A stretch of 64,000 nt of DNA from Lates calcarifer. Its lineage: Eukaryota; Chordata; Actinopteri; Centropomidae. Location: contig NC_066837.1 of assembly GCF_001640805.2 (NCBI RefSeq), positions 24,507,804-24,571,803 on the forward strand. The letters run 5' to 3'. Within the stretch, counting starts at the first letter, position 1. Every line of letters begins with the position of its first letter. The translations under genes were made by a program, and so were the position numbers. Positions 38,051 to 51,800 of this stretch are shown piece after piece. The notes below the pieces were generated by a model. It saw nothing but the letters and a program-made list of their open reading frames with translations. It did no database searches and was not told the DNA's origin.

Positions 38051-39689
38051 CTCTGTGTCTCTCTCTGCTCGCTTTCTTTTTTTGTCTGCCTCTTTCTCTG
38101 TGCTCTGATTTTCACTGGATGATTTTATCTTTGTTAGATATGAAATTTGCACTGAGGTGTGTGTTTCTCTTTTTTCCGGCCCCTCTTAAGCATCTGAGCC
38201 ATATTCTTGCTGTTTGTGTGTATATGTGTGCAAACATGTGCACCAGCTCTTACAAAAAGCCCTTCATCTCGAACCTTCCATTATCACTGCAGAACTTTGT
38301 AAGCACTTCCTCCTGGGAGTCTAACAGTGCAGCACGTACAGTATATGTAGAGCACCAGTGGTGGCTGCATGTTTTATAGCTTGTTTTTCTACTCTTTCAC
38401 ATACCTGTTCTGGCCTGTACAGTCCCCACAAAGTCTAGCAAAACAATCTGAACGAGAGACAAACAGGTGATTTCTGTTCTGTTCTTCAAATGTTCTCATT
38501 GTGGGTTATATTTCCTGTGTCTGAGAGCTCACAATTAACCCGCATTAACAAGATGTACACATTATACAGACATACAAATTAAGACTGGATTTGTTTTGGA
38601 TAACAATTCCCTTTGAAATCCCTCTCATCCCTGATTTGTGTAGGCTGCGCTCTATTATTCATTGTCCATCACCATCCTGTTCGCTCTCTCTCTGTCTAAG
38701 GCCAACTGACTGAGAGGAGGAAGATTTACTGTAGCTTTACTCTTTTGGGAGTTGCTCCTTTCCTAGAAATGTGAATCAGTCAGCCATACTGGATCACTGC
38801 TGGTGAATGAGCTTTTGCACCAGCCTTTCATTGTCACCCCCTGCTCAAGCAACTGCTGGAATGTCTGTTTTCCTTGTGTCTGTGTGTATTGGGGAGGGGG
38901 CAAACCTAAGGGAGAGTGTGCATTATTATATTGCACTATTTACTAGAGGAAATACGCTTGGACAAATGCATGAATATATGTTTTTCTCTCTGAGTTTTTT
39001 TTCCGTGAAATAAACAGACTTTTGGTAAATGTCTGGAAGTAACAATGTTGTGAAAACAAAAGCTGGAGTCAAAGCTGAAGAAAAAGAAGAAACAATGAAA
39101 TAACTGCTTCACAAAAGAAAAATAGATGTATTGGTATAAAAAAGGGCAAGGGGGCAGCAGGAGGGAGGAGGGAAAGATAATAATGTAACATTGGTTTAAC
39201 AAATGACAGCAGTTGAAGTCAGGTATTAGCGCCTGCAGTGTGGACTCACAGTCATGTCATCTTTCTCTAAATCATCTCGTGTGACATTTAGCTACTTATA
39301 TGCAGATACTTGCAGTGTATAGGTTCAGTGTCAGAGCTGTCAGGCAAATGCACAACACTCTCATGTTACTGGCATGTCTGTGTTTCTTTGTGCTTTACAT
39401 ATAAATAATAACTTTAATCATAAATTCTTACCTTAAAATATCCCTACAAGAGGTGATGATAGCTCACAGTGGTCTTAGTTTGCCTTAAAACACAAGGTAT
39501 CATAGACATAGGTGTTCAGAAACACACACATACACATATGTAAACAGCCACAGGCAGACACTCGTATTCTTGTCGTGGTTTACCTTTCTCTTGCTGTTTG
39601 GATTGAAAAGGTCACTGAACACACACTGGAGCATGACTGTTAAATGGTAGTTGGAATGAATACAGTTTGATAAAAGAGCATGGAGATAT

Positions 39690-39728
39690 TTGTGTGTGTG
39701 TGTGTGTGTGTATGTGTGTGTGTGTGTG
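39690..39728. repeat. (GT)n microsatellite
   Basis: About 39 bp of GT/AC dinucleotides with one TA interruption, intergenic. Confidence 0.95.
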
Positions 39729-39839
39729 GGCGGCCAGGTGTATGTGCCTTTTGCATTTAGCTTTGGTCTGTTATGGTTAAAGGGCAGCAGCGATTCCACA
39801 GAGACTGAGTGGTCCAACAACATAAAACACTGCATTATG

Positions 39840-40310
39840 TTACCATACCTCCACATGGCACTTATTCAGTGCATTGCAATCAGGGAGAAACACAGTAATT
39901 CTACAAAATCGGGCAGATGTGAAAAGTGGATCCCATGGTGTTCTCTGCTACACTCAATTACTCTTCCCCCCATTGAAAATAGAAGAAAAGAAGCGGGAAG
40001 CAGACGGATGAAAAGCTATTATGGAGCGGGAGAAAGAAAGAACTCATTCCTCTGTTCCAAAATGCTCAGGAATTTTGACAATTTTGCCAAAAAGACGAGG
40101 CTCCTCACATTTCTTTTATAATTAAAGCACAGATTGCTCTCACCGACCTCCCCTCAGCACTGACGACCTTAATTTGAACTCATTTTCTGAATTAGCTTGG
40201 ATTGGAATTGGAATGAAACTAATTACTGAAGTAGTTTGCAACTGAAAGACCATCCAGAATCTCCATTTACCTCCATCGCTGGATAACAAGACTATTGAAG
40301 CACTTGCTGT
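39840..40310. promoter_or_regulatory. Candidate conserved non-coding element 2
   Basis: Non-repetitive sequence with several homeodomain-type TAATT/AATTA cores (near 39955, 40120, 40171, 40192 and 40220) and scattered CpGs, about 3.5-4 kb upstream of chrnb3. It looks like a neural enhancer by composition only. No coding signal. Confidence 0.28.
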
Positions 40311-40684
40311 CAAGTTTGTGTGCACTGACACAGAAGTGACAGAGTTTGTTTGGGTGTTAGATAAGCAGAGAGGATGTGCCTACTTGATGAGTGTGTGAGT
40401 GTGTATTTGTCTCTGTGTATGTGTGAGAGATAGGCTGGATTCCCCCCCGGGCAAGTCTTGGCAAAAGCAGAGTAGCGATCAGGTGCCTGCTTAAGACAGC
40501 ATTTAATGAGATACACAAAGCCAATGAAAAGCAGCCAAGTGGCAGTCTTTCAAGCATGTGATCTGTATGTGTGCAGCAAAGAAGTGTGTGTTCATGATGA
40601 TTGTGAATGAACCATCAAATTCCATGCATTTGTGTGTGTGTTTGTGCGTGGGTGCAGAATGATTCACCTTGCAGTTCTTCTTCC

Positions 40685-41345
40685 AGCTGCTGTTAGCTCA
40701 AACTTAATTAGGAGCGGGGAGAGTCCATCTCCTTCACCAGCTCGCAATGAGTTGTTTACGAGTCTACCAACTGCTTATTTGATTGCCTGAATGAATGACA
40801 AAAAGCAAATGAATCTGAGCTCCCCGCTCCATGTCAGATGGTCTGGCTGTCGGCCCTTTGCACCTCCATATATCACTACCACTCTTCACACTCTATCTGT
40901 TCTCTACTATTTGCCTTTTACACAGATGACACAATGCATTTTATATTACACACAGGGAAAATAAAACTGCTAAAGCTATTGTAATGCCTGATTATATTCG
41001 TGCAGGTCCTATTTTCTCAATGTTTCACCACCATTAACTGGTAACAGGCGCGAATCGAACCGGGGGAGATGCATATTTCTCAATTTCCCACCAGTGTATG
41101 GAAACTTTCTGTGGGATCGATAGCTAGATCACCTCATCTGCTCGGCTTGTACAGCAGGTAATTAGATAAATTGTGCTACAGTAAGTGCTCGTCCTCGCTA
41201 CTTTAGCTTTTATCAGCGAAAGGTGATAGCTCTGGCATAACAACATACATAAAATAACAACACAGCCACCTCCTGTATTGTGGATTCACTTGCTTGTGCT
41301 GGAATCACGCTCTAATCAGGATCCATGACGCCCATATACATTATG
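40685..41345. promoter_or_regulatory. Candidate conserved non-coding element 3
   Basis: A CpG-retaining, non-repetitive block with TTAATTAGG, GGTAATTAG and CTAATCAG cores. Around 41045-41160 the minus strand has a B-box-like GGTTCGATTCG preceded by a tRNA-like spacing, so part of it may descend from an ancient tRNA-type SINE. Either way it differs from its AT-rich surroundings. Confidence 0.3.
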
Positions 41346-43330
41346 GACGCTAATCAGATTTGGTGTCAGGATGTGATGTGGCAGAGTGTATTCTTCCAAT
41401 CATGTAGGATCCTCTTTTCACTTTCCTCATATCATTAGTTGGCATGGATTCATTTTTTCCTGACATGTTCCTTGTGCTTATGGCCTCACCCACAGTCTCC
41501 TGTGAGAATACAGAGATTAGAGGATGGCATGTATGGTACAGTATGACATGACATGGCACGGCACAGCATGTATGAGTGAGTGTCTGTATGTAGCTGAATG
41601 AATGAATGAAGCATCAAATTGCACTCTCCAATGATTTACGATAATGTGCAGACTCACTGCCTATAAAACAATGTGATGGGCTTCTGAGAGGAAACTTACA
41701 GGTCAGTGCTCCCTGAAAGATGATCTTAAACCATTTATCATAAACTAAAGTGCTTCTTGACGTCTCTGAGTGTTACTCATCAAGCAAAGTAGTAAGTCCC
41801 CGCGTTCAGCAAAATTGTTTGCTCATCATGTAAAGTTCTGAGTAGTAAACTGAGCTGGAACCATGATGAGGTCATGCTCATGAGTGAGATCGGTCACATT
41901 AAGGTCAAACAAGAGTATCCAGCACTTTCTGGCTTAAGTCAAAGATGTCAGTTCACAATCAGAAATTTAGACAGGGCTTCCCTCACACCACATAACTGAG
42001 CTCTCGACCAGTTTAAACATCTCCTGGTTTTTATGTAAACATTTTCTGTTAGGGTTTTTTTTCCCAGTACTCCTAATTATGAAATAAATATTGGATGAAA
42101 TGCCAACATTCAGTGAGAAATGTAAGAAATAGGAGGGTGCTTGATAAGTTTGTGGTTTAAAGTAAAGGGAGGTAAGTTCAACAGCTATTGTTACGTGCAC
42201 TTGCAGTTCAAGTAACTTCTGCTGTATTTCTGTTTTGATTAATTGAAAACTGCAAGTCAGCACTGTCCAAGAAAATGGACAACATCGGCCACTGCACAGT
42301 CGTATGCCAAATATGGATTTGAAGTCGGCCAACACCCGCCCTACTCACCTGATTTGGCACCTCAGACTTCCATATCTTCCCAAGATGAAGAGGGAGCACA
42401 GTGGTTGGCATTTTGACTATGATGTTGCTGTTGACCATTTTCTCAGACAGTTATGACTCGCAATTCTCAATTATCATAAACGCAGCACAAAAGTTACTGA
42501 CATCAAACTTTCAGCATAATCACAATCAGCAAGTGCATGTATCAAGAGCTGTTTAACCCATCTCCTTCTACCTCAGGCCACAGACTTATTGCCTCCTGTT
42601 AGAGACCTGTAATTAACTTTTGTTCTTTTACAATCCTAACCCTAACCACAGTGTTTTAGTAGCCTAACCCTAACTATATCTTAACCATATTCTATTTGCC
42701 TAGCCTTAACTATACCATAATCACCATTTGCGTACACTGCAAAAAGTGGTCATTTGACAAGCAACTACACTAGACTTGAAAAACGTTGCAGCTGAGCAGA
42801 ATATAGGGTTTGGCAGAATCGTTGAACATTGACAGTCTCGTGGCGATAGAGTTGGGTCTTTATGCTCTTCATCAGGCTTGCTTGGTGAGGTGCATATTCT
42901 CACCACCTCTAACCATATCCGTCAAAGATGCTGAAATTGTGAACTGCAGAGGACAGTAAATGAGTGAAACACTGATGTTTAACCTGACATTAAATGAATC
43001 TATACAGAAATAATAGCTTCAGTTCACTGAGTGCAAAGCACTTCCTTCATTATTTTCATTAATTATTCTTTTTATTATATTCCCTGCATTTGACCAGCAA
43101 CTACACCATAACTGTGCAATGTTTAAATGGAAGGCCTTGAATCTAATATACAGATACAGATACAGATAGGCCTATTCAAACTCATATAAGATACATAATA
43201 ATAATGAACCACAAAGGGAATATTATGGAGTTTACCTTAATCCGGAACATGTACATATATATTTAATTGTCTGTTGTATTTTCCATTTTGAGCGAATATC
43301 ATGTAGCATTTATTTATTTACCTCTGGAAG
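41346..43330. other. Intergenic sequence upstream of chrnb3
   Basis: No gene seen. Around 42625-42720 there are repeated CCTAACCCTAAC-like words, a degenerate simple repeat. The remainder is AT-rich. Confidence 0.6.
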
Positions 43331-43453
43331 GGGGCCAGATCTGTCCTCCCTAGTCTATGTCGTCCCTCCATCCTCTGACGGGCCAGCCCTCCTCCGTCCC
43401 GCCCTCAGTTCGACTCCGCTCCGGAATCATCTGTCTCTGCACCGGGACAACAT

Positions 43454-43455
<2 letters not shown>

Positions 43456-43484
<29 letters not shown>
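43456..43484. repeat. (CA)n microsatellite in the chrnb3 promoter region
   Basis: A pure CA run of about 29 bp, roughly 260 bp upstream of the first chrnb3 ATG. Confidence 0.95.
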
Positions 43485-43687
43485 TGCGAAAATAAGCTGC
43501 AGGGAAACAGAAGAGGCGACAGAACCGGAGGAAAGAGAGGGAGAAAATAATCACTCACTGCTGCCGCTGCTCCACACTGTGAAGGCGGTCCGTGTTACAC
43601 AAAGCCACCAACAACCTTATTGTCCTTCATCATTTAAACTGGACATCACAGCGGTGATCCTGGAGGTCCCATTTGGCTGCCGAAGTG

Positions 43688-43729
43688 ATGCATCCTGCAG
43701 GACTGTGCGCGAACAGTAAAATGATTTGA
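43688..43729 (+). other. Possible 13-codon upstream ORF in the chrnb3 leader
   Basis: ATG at 43688 opens a 13-codon frame ending at TGA 43727-43729, 16 nt before the first chrnb3 ATG. A ribosome translating it would have to reinitiate, which could favour the third in-frame ATG of chrnb3. Its presence in the mRNA depends on the unknown transcription start. Confidence 0.3.
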
Positions 43730-43745
43730 TCTTCGCTGAGGATAG

Positions 43746-43839
43746 ATGCGCTCGGTTTTGTTGATGACAAGAGGGAGCATGAAGTTTGCGGTTGCGGTGT
43801 TGTGGTTCTCCCTGGCTTTCGAGAAGGCTACTATGCAAG
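43746..43839 (+). CDS. chrnb3: chrnb3 coding exon 1 (signal peptide)
   Basis: Three in-frame ATGs lie at 43746, 43764 and 43779, and a TAG stop (43743-43745) immediately precedes the first. The third has the best context (A at -3) and gives a compact signal peptide starting [12 protein letters not shown]. The first adds 11 residues. The exon ends CAA G before GTAGGT (phase 1) and the split codon becomes Ala. Confidence 0.85.
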
Positions 43840-44526
43840 GTAGGTATCGGTAAACTGTTGAAACTGTGCAGCTGTTAGCACACGTCTTATTTGTCTAAAA
43901 CAAAAGGTTAATTGACTCAGGATGCTGAAACATCTGAACCGCGGTGGAGGATTGGGATTCTCGTGTTGCCAGATCAAAACACAGTCCACGTTACAGACTA
44001 ATTGGCGCCCAGACCTGCACAGTTCTCCTTAACAGGGAAAGAGTTTTATTAAGAAGCAGTCATATTGTTTAATTCGGGTGTGATTGCACTTTTAATGGTG
44101 CGCGAGGCAGCGGGACAAAATAATGGGGGTCAGGTGAATGGAGCACGTCCATGATTTATTAAAGAATGGGAGCACAGCGCCCTCCTGGGGACTGAGGAGA
44201 GGCTGAGTATCACGCTTCAGCGGAGAGATGAGGGACAATATAACATTTAATAAGCAGTGAAGTCAGCGGGAAAGGAATTCCCCTACATAATAAAGCTGTG
44301 ATTCAGGTATGTCTCACAGGGTTTGTTATGAAAAGTGAAGATTGAAATATTGTGCCAGTTTGGTGTTGAGCTACAGAAAGGCAGACATTGGTCCAACTGC
44401 TCTGTCTCTCTCTCTCTCGCTCTCCCTGTGTCTGCATGTTGATATCAGCTTACTTAAAGCATTGACACCACTCTAATCTTAAGATGGAGTGGTTCTTGGC
44501 AGCACATGCTGTAAATCCTCCTTTGC

Positions 44527-44569
<43 letters not shown>

Positions 44570-45772
44570 CTTTGAGAAAGAGCAAAGAGAAAGACAGGGA
44601 GAGGGACTGGTGAGATGACAAGCTGATGAAGATGATTAATCCACCATCAGTGAGCAATTAGCTGTCCCAGTGTCAGTCCACACTGAACACACTGAGGAAG
44701 CACATTTTAAACTGACACTAATCTCCCTGCAAAGGAGGAGGTTTGATTAATGACACATTTTGGAAGGAATGAGATGAGATGACTTGGATTAAAGAAAAAA
44801 AAAAAAACATCACTTGCCTCTAGTGCCATACAGGTCTGTCCAAGCTAGACTAAGATATAATGCTCCTATTACTTCTTAACTTGCTGGCAACAGTTTCCAC
44901 AAGGACTATTTACTGTAGCAGAAGCAGCTCCAATGAAACTGCCCCCAGTGATGCTTTCATGCACTGTACATGTGTAGGCTGTGTACAGTAATATTGCATA
45001 GATGTGGTCACCTTTGGTCATGTGATGAACAGTGTCTTTGACTACGTGTGAATCAAAATGTGTAGACATGCGTGCTCTCTTGCTGTACTGTACGTTCCTC
45101 GAGGGTATTACGACCGATGGGGTTAGCAATTGTGAAAAGTCTTGGCTCCCCCAGAGGCACCTGTCCTGTTGCATTGTGGGTAGCTCAGACAGTAAAGCTT
45201 GACTTCTCCCTCTCTTTCTTTATATCTCTCTTGTTTCTTGCCTCCAAAAATTTCCCTGTCACCAACGGTGAAGGAGCAGCTTGTTAGAAGTCACTGAGAA
45301 CTACTTTGAGAAAATGCACAAACACAAAATTATACAGTCATTCATTTGCATTAGTATGTAAAGGGGGAAGATGGTTCCCCCCTGGTTTCCCCCTCATCCT
45401 ATTACCCCTCTCAGTGGTACATCCCGCTGTGGTTCCACAGTGAACAGATTGTGACAGTGTCAAACTGATCATACCACTGTGTCGCCCATGGGGTGTTTCA
45501 GATTGAGGAGGAGGCAGGGTGTTTGTTTGAATGCTGGGTCACCCCTGTGTCCCCATCAATCAACAGCAAACTATAATTTCTTTCTCCTACATGCACATAC
45601 ACGTATTGTATGCACATGCTGTACGTTGTTTTCATATGTCCTCCATATACAAAATACATACACATAACACACTAATGCATTACTATTTCCTTACAGGGAA
45701 TCAATCCCATCCCCCCAGCAATCAGGCTGTACAATCTAATCAATACTCTCCCCTTCACCTCTGCTCAATCAG

Positions 45773-45839
<67 letters not shown>

Positions 45840-48800
45840 CAGTGTGTCTTTATTTATCTGAAGCAGGGGGCAGCCTCTTGTAGAAGAATTCATCCCTGCT
45901 GTGTTTGTCTGGTTGGGCTCCTGTGTTTTTGTTGATGAGGATCTTGAGGCAGATCTGCTTCCTGTAGAGATGGTGGATAGGATTCAGCTGACTGATTGTA
46001 CTGATGCCCCATTCCAAGCCTTTACAAACTGAGTGCTGTAGAGGGGATCTGATGCAATGGGAAGTAATATTTCTTAGTCTGATCAAGGCTTGTACTGTGC
46101 ACTCACAGGAGGAAACAGGAGGAGACTGAGGACAGGCAAAATTAATCTGTGCCCATGAATACGCACACCCTAAAGCACTGAAAGAGTTTTCTCTTTTCTT
46201 CACATCCACACAAGCATAAAAAATGTTTGACTGAATGTTAGTTTCTTGTGAGGACTTTTCATTGACATTGACTTTACTCATTCACCATTTTACATCACCA
46301 TCTGTCACGACAGGGACAGTTTGTTGATCATGTTTGAAAATCTGTTGACAGTGTTACCATGATCATTCAGATCTGTTTCTGCTTGAGGCTAGCACCTTGT
46401 GGCTGCATTAGCTGCTATAAGCATAACACACCTGAATCCCCAGCCATAACTGTCAGTAATGGTAATGTGTGGAATAAAAAAAATGTGATATCTCTGGTTC
46501 GGCTGCACCAGTGTTAATACTTCTTTGAAGATTGTCCATTGTGAGTGTTACAGAAGGGCAAACTCAGAACTCCTTTAAATATAAAGCTGGTGATATTCTG
46601 TGTTTTTCTTCCTGTCAACAAGTTCCATGAAATGACCAAAGCCAACAATGTTGTGGTCGTACTAACTAGTACCACCCAAGTGTGTCCAAGGTCTGATGTA
46701 ACATAAAGCTCTCTGCCATAGAGCTCCATTGTTGCTCAGTAAACATTAAAAACAAATCAGTAGCTATACCATTAGACCAGGTGACATGTTCCTTTATTGT
46801 GATGAATGCAGGCACTACATTATGTGGACCATCACACATACCCATCCTGGTTCTGTAAATATTAGAGCATCGAATGTGTATTTATCCACTGCTGGAAATA
46901 GTCCCAAAAATGTAGGGTCTACATCAGTAAAGGGGGGGGGAGTGGGAATTTGTTTTGTCCTTGCTATCTTCTTTGCTGTCTGTTCTCATTCTCCTTGCCC
47001 TAGTTAACTTCTCCTTCAGTACCAACCTCTACCCTGCCCCCTCGTTCTGCCTCTCTTCAGACACTGGAGGGAATTGCTCTGGGTCACTCTGTCTCACTCC
47101 TTCCCTTATCAGCACTTTCCACTCCTCTGCTCCATTCCCCTTGTTCTAGAGGCTGTTGATTCGAACTTCTCATTTCTGTCTATCAGCCTCTGTTGCGACA
47201 CTACCACAGACTGTGCCAAATATCATTCTCTTATGTGGACGAATGCTCAGAGGTCTGAGCTGATAGAGCCACTGAGTTATTTTTGGAGCAGCTGAAGTAC
47301 AAATACCACATAATGCTCTGAGCATCCAGTGAATGCTACTGTCATCTTTACACACAATGAGTAACAGAGAGGAGGTTCAGTGTCTTACTGAAAGACAGTT
47401 CGACAGAACAGATACTGTAGCGTTTGATGAGCATGCTGGCTGTCATCAGAATCAAGTATGTGAGCTTTAAGTCACTAAATCGTCCTTGAACAGTAACACA
47501 AGACTACACCTCTGTGTTTTTACTGAATAAATGATGCTCCTGTATACTCTACCCTACACAGTGGTTTCAAGAGGTGAAGTCTAACCAAACTGAATTTCAC
47601 ATTAAACATTTTGTTCTGGAAAACATCACAGTGTGTTTTCTGTAATTGTCTACCTAAGAGACCTGATATCTCCCAAGCTGTCTGCACTTGAATGGTGGCT
47701 GGTAAAGTGAAAGCACTGTTCTTTCATTGCACTGTCTCCTGCTCAGTGTGAGCGTCACTCCTTAACTGACTATTATGTCTTGTGCCTGACTGCACAAAGC
47801 GCTCTGAGCTCAGCTCGTCTCCCTTGGCATTTGTTCTGTCTGAGGTGATCATGTCAACATGATCATTTTGTCAGCCTTTGGGAGCTTAGATGCATTCGCT
47901 CGGCCATGACCAGCTGTCAGGCCAGGGTTGACAGTGTGTGTGTTGTGTGTATGTGTGTTCTCTTGTGTGTACTCTTAGGCCTTGACTCAAAATTTCTTTC
48001 CACTTCCTTTTGAGACTCTGGAGACGTGATTCACTTTGTTCATGCATGACTGTGTCTTTTGTATGTTCAAAAACATGTAAGACTGGGAAGAAAATTACAT
48101 TCATGTGTACATCTGTCTGTGCATCTGTCAGAGCTCAGTAACTATACTATATGGGCCACAACTTTTTTGCATTATCAATACTTTTAAGGTAGAGTTCTTG
48201 CATTGCCTGTTTTGTCTAATAAACAGTCCAGAACACAAAACCAGTTAAATTTACAATGATAAAGCAAAACGAATAAGCAAATTGATCATATTTGAGAAGC
48301 CAAAACCATTTTGTATTTGCATTCGTAGGAGCGTGGTGCCAGGGATAAAAATTTTGCTCTGCAGCGTACCACGTTGATCCAGACTGAAATATTTCAACAA
48401 CTATCAGATTGTCATAACAAAACAGGGTACCCATGATCCTCTGTATTTCCTCTAGCACCACCAGCAGGTTAACATCAGCTGGATAGATTGCCACAAAATG
48501 TTGCAGACATTCCTGATTCTCAAACAATGTTTCCTAATAATGTCGGTGATTCTCTAACTTTTCCTCCAGTGCCACCATGTGGTTCATGTGTTTTTAAGTG
48601 AGATATCTTGACCTTTTAAGGATGGATAATCATGACATTTGATACAGACATTCAGGTCTCACTCTCGATTGATTGTAGCTACTTCATTTTTCATTTACTG
48701 CCATCATCAGGTCAAAATTTTAGTATGTTCAATACTTTGGTTTATGATCAAATACCATCAACTAATGACATCCCCATCAGCCAAACTGAGCCAAAATCAA

Positions 48801-51800
48801 AAAACAAATGCGAACACTCCAAACTAAGATGTGAATATGGCAAATATATAGTATATCTGCTTACAGCTCCAACTTTTACTTGATTAATCAATTACTTGAG
48901 CAATAATTAAATAAATAGTTGACAGGTGTGAGAGTTTGCTGCTTTCATTATAGTAAGCTATGTATATTTCAGGATTTTGGACTGTTGATTGAACAAAATC
49001 TTATTTTATGAACAATACCATTTCCTCTCACTTAATTCTTTTGTTTTATGTGGTTGTCTCTCCAGCTCAGGAGGACTTTGTGTCATTGGCGGAGATGGAG
49101 GATTCCTTGTTGAGGAATCTTTTCAGGGGTTACCAGAAGTGGGTACGGCCTGTCCAGCATGCCAATGACACCATCACTGTACGTTTTGGACTCAAGATCT
49201 CACAGCTGGTTGATGTGGTAAGGACGCAACACTCACATATACAAACACACAGAGGGATGTAGGTATGGAAATGTCAAGTTATTTCATGTTTTATTCATGT
49301 GGATAGAATGGATCTTTTAGGTTATGGTGAGAATATTAAGCCCATTTCAGGATTTTAGAAATACTGCACACCACCCTCAGAAAGTTTGTACCAGAAAGAA
49401 AACAAAGGCTCAATTATTCACTTTGTGTAAATGTATTTTCTCAACATATGTGTCAAAATAATCTTCCAAAACCTTCTGGAAACTGCTGAAACCTTAGCTT
49501 ATTAATTTGTTGTCTTGAACATAGTCAGATTTAAACACTGTAAATTTAAACGTTTTGAAGATTTGAATTAGAGAATGTAAACTCACTTCAGGTTTGCTAA
49601 AATCAACAAATTTACAAAAACTGAATGAGATAAAAATACAAAGGACATGACTTCAGCATTCTGAATGAAAGCTCCCACTCTGTCCTTACCATACATTATG
49701 TATTATATTAATATTAGATGGGTGAGGGTATTTTAACCGTCTCTGCAGTGATCACATCCTCAGCGCCCTTGAGCAAACTGGAGCCAGACTTAGAGGCTTT
49801 AATGCTTCCAGGAGACCAAACCTAGCACACTGTCTGAACAGTTTGTGTACCTGTTAAGGAAACTCTCTGCAGAAATTAGAACTGCCTTATGTAACATGGC
49901 TAATAAAATCCTGTTATGGTCTTCTGAGTTTTTTTTTTTTTTTTTGTAAAAGGAAAGGAAGGAGGAAATAAAACTCGACATCAGTGAGATGGTAACCAGG
50001 GCAGAAGAAAAATACAAAGAAGGTTAGAGAGGGTGGTTATTAGGGGCAGGTCAAGAGAGGAAGTACAGCTCAGAGGACAGAAGTGTGAGGATAAATGAGC
50101 TAGAGGGTGAGGAGCTGAGGGATTTAAAGGGTCAAAGACAGGAAGAGAGGGCAAAAAGAGGAGAGAGAGGAGAGAGGGAGAAAGGTTAAAAGAGGGGTCC
50201 AAAGTGGTCTTTCACAGCAGCAGAGGATGTAATGAGGCCATCAGGCTGAAAGGAAGTAGATCACATTTATTATTTACACAAGGACACACACACACTCACA
50301 CACAAAACCGTTCACCCCAACTCCACAGACGGTCTCATTTTGACTACATCAGCATTTGATGTTTGTACTCCTGCCATGCGGAAATTACATTTGGGAGAGT
50401 GCCATCTTGTGGTATTCTAAGTAAACTACTGCTATATTTCAAATTAAAAAAAACCCATCTCAGATCAATTTTTGTTCACAGAGGATGGGTATGCAATCAG
50501 CTCTGCCTCAGCGCCTCTCGATAGCAGACAAACCACAAAATCTATCCCACAGATTTTCTCTCTACATGAGTTACTTACTTTGCACATTTCTTTGAGGATT
50601 TTCCTGTACCCTCTTTCAGCTGACATTGAAAAACTCTGAATTTGTTCCTTTCCTCATATCAGTACTTCATATTGAGCAAAAGAAGCAGCAGTACCTACAG
50701 TATATTAGTTTTGCCAGCAGTGTTGGTCACTGATGAGTAACCTATGTGTCTGTCTCTCTCATTAAATGCTGTTGATATATTCTAAAGGCACTTAACCCCC
50801 TGAGCTCTTCAGTCTACTTTCACAGTGGCAAGCAAGGGAGGCAATTAACCCACTCTGGAAAAAACCTTTCTTTCTAACTAGGCTTAAGTGCTTTCTTTCA
50901 TCCCACTCAACTTTTTGTCTCCAGCTTCTGGTTTGCTCCTCACCTCCTCATTAGCCTCTTTTATCGCTCACAGTAAGCACTGCAAAGATTTCTAAATAGT
51001 GAACAAAATTGCCCTCCTTTTTTTCCTGCAGGATGAAAAGAATCAGTTGATGACTACAAATGTCTGGCTCTGGCAGGTAATGATGAACACTACCTTTTAA
51101 ATAGTCGGATGCTATTTTCATAACTGTGGAAATGTTAATTTATTTATTTTTTATTTTATATATACTTTCATATGCTAAAGAAAGCTATCTGATTTGCATG
51201 GATTTGGGACTGCTTCTTCATCTCTAATTTATAAGGAGGGTTTGCCATAGAAACCTTATAGAAACTGTGTAGTTACTGATCCAGACCAAAAGTTAAACAT
51301 CCAGTTGAAGACAATTACACAATCAGCCTTCTATCCTCTACAAATATATTAAGAATGAAAGGACTTGTGTGTCAGCAGGATGTAGAGAAAGAGTCCTCGC
51401 TAAAACTACAAAGAGTGGATCATATCAGCCTATCTCTCAGATCTCTGTACTACATTCCTGAAAGTCCAAACAACAATACGCATTTCTGACCTGCAGCTAC
51501 TTTATGAACCCTCCTGACCTCTGAGGTCATCTATTACAGGTTTGCTGACTGTTTCCAGGGTCAAAGCTACACGTGGAGAAGCAGTAGTCAGACTTTATGC
51601 ACCATGTAGGTGGAAATTCACAGAAATCATGAGCTGCTCCAACTTTCAGTTCTTTCAAACTGCAGTTTAGAACTTTTCTATTTGACACTACCTTTTATGA
51701 AATTAAATTTGGGGTGCTCATTCATATCTTGCACTGCAGCTACCTTGTAAATTCTATTTATTTAATTCAATTCTGGCTTATTCTAATCTTCTTTTTATTT

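Larger units (their letters stand above)
43331..43745 (+). promoter_or_regulatory. chrnb3 promoter and 5' leader region
   Basis: A local rise in CpG and GC (43360-43440, 43500-43600) directly precedes the chrnb3 start, with a CA microsatellite in the middle. No TATA box is evident. The leader contains an upstream ORF. Confidence 0.55.
43840..49065 (+). other. chrnb3 intron 1 (5.2 kb)
   Basis: It contains a GT tract (44530-44569), a long CA tract (45774-45835) and an old dispersed repeat (48385-48870). No extra exon is recognisable. The acceptor is TTGTCTCTCCAG. Confidence 0.8.

Noticed and set aside
39690..40121. 143-codon + strand open frame starting in a GT repeat
   Set aside because: The N-terminal part is translated microsatellite and the rest shows no domain; more likely non-coding regulatory sequence.
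42625..42720. Interstitial telomere-like CCCTAA repeats
   Set aside because: Only scattered CCTAACCCTAAC words, not a tandem TTAGGG array.
45850..46281. 143-codon minus-strand open frame inside chrnb3 intron 1
   Set aside because: No protein similarity that I can recognise and no supporting signals; expected by chance in long introns.
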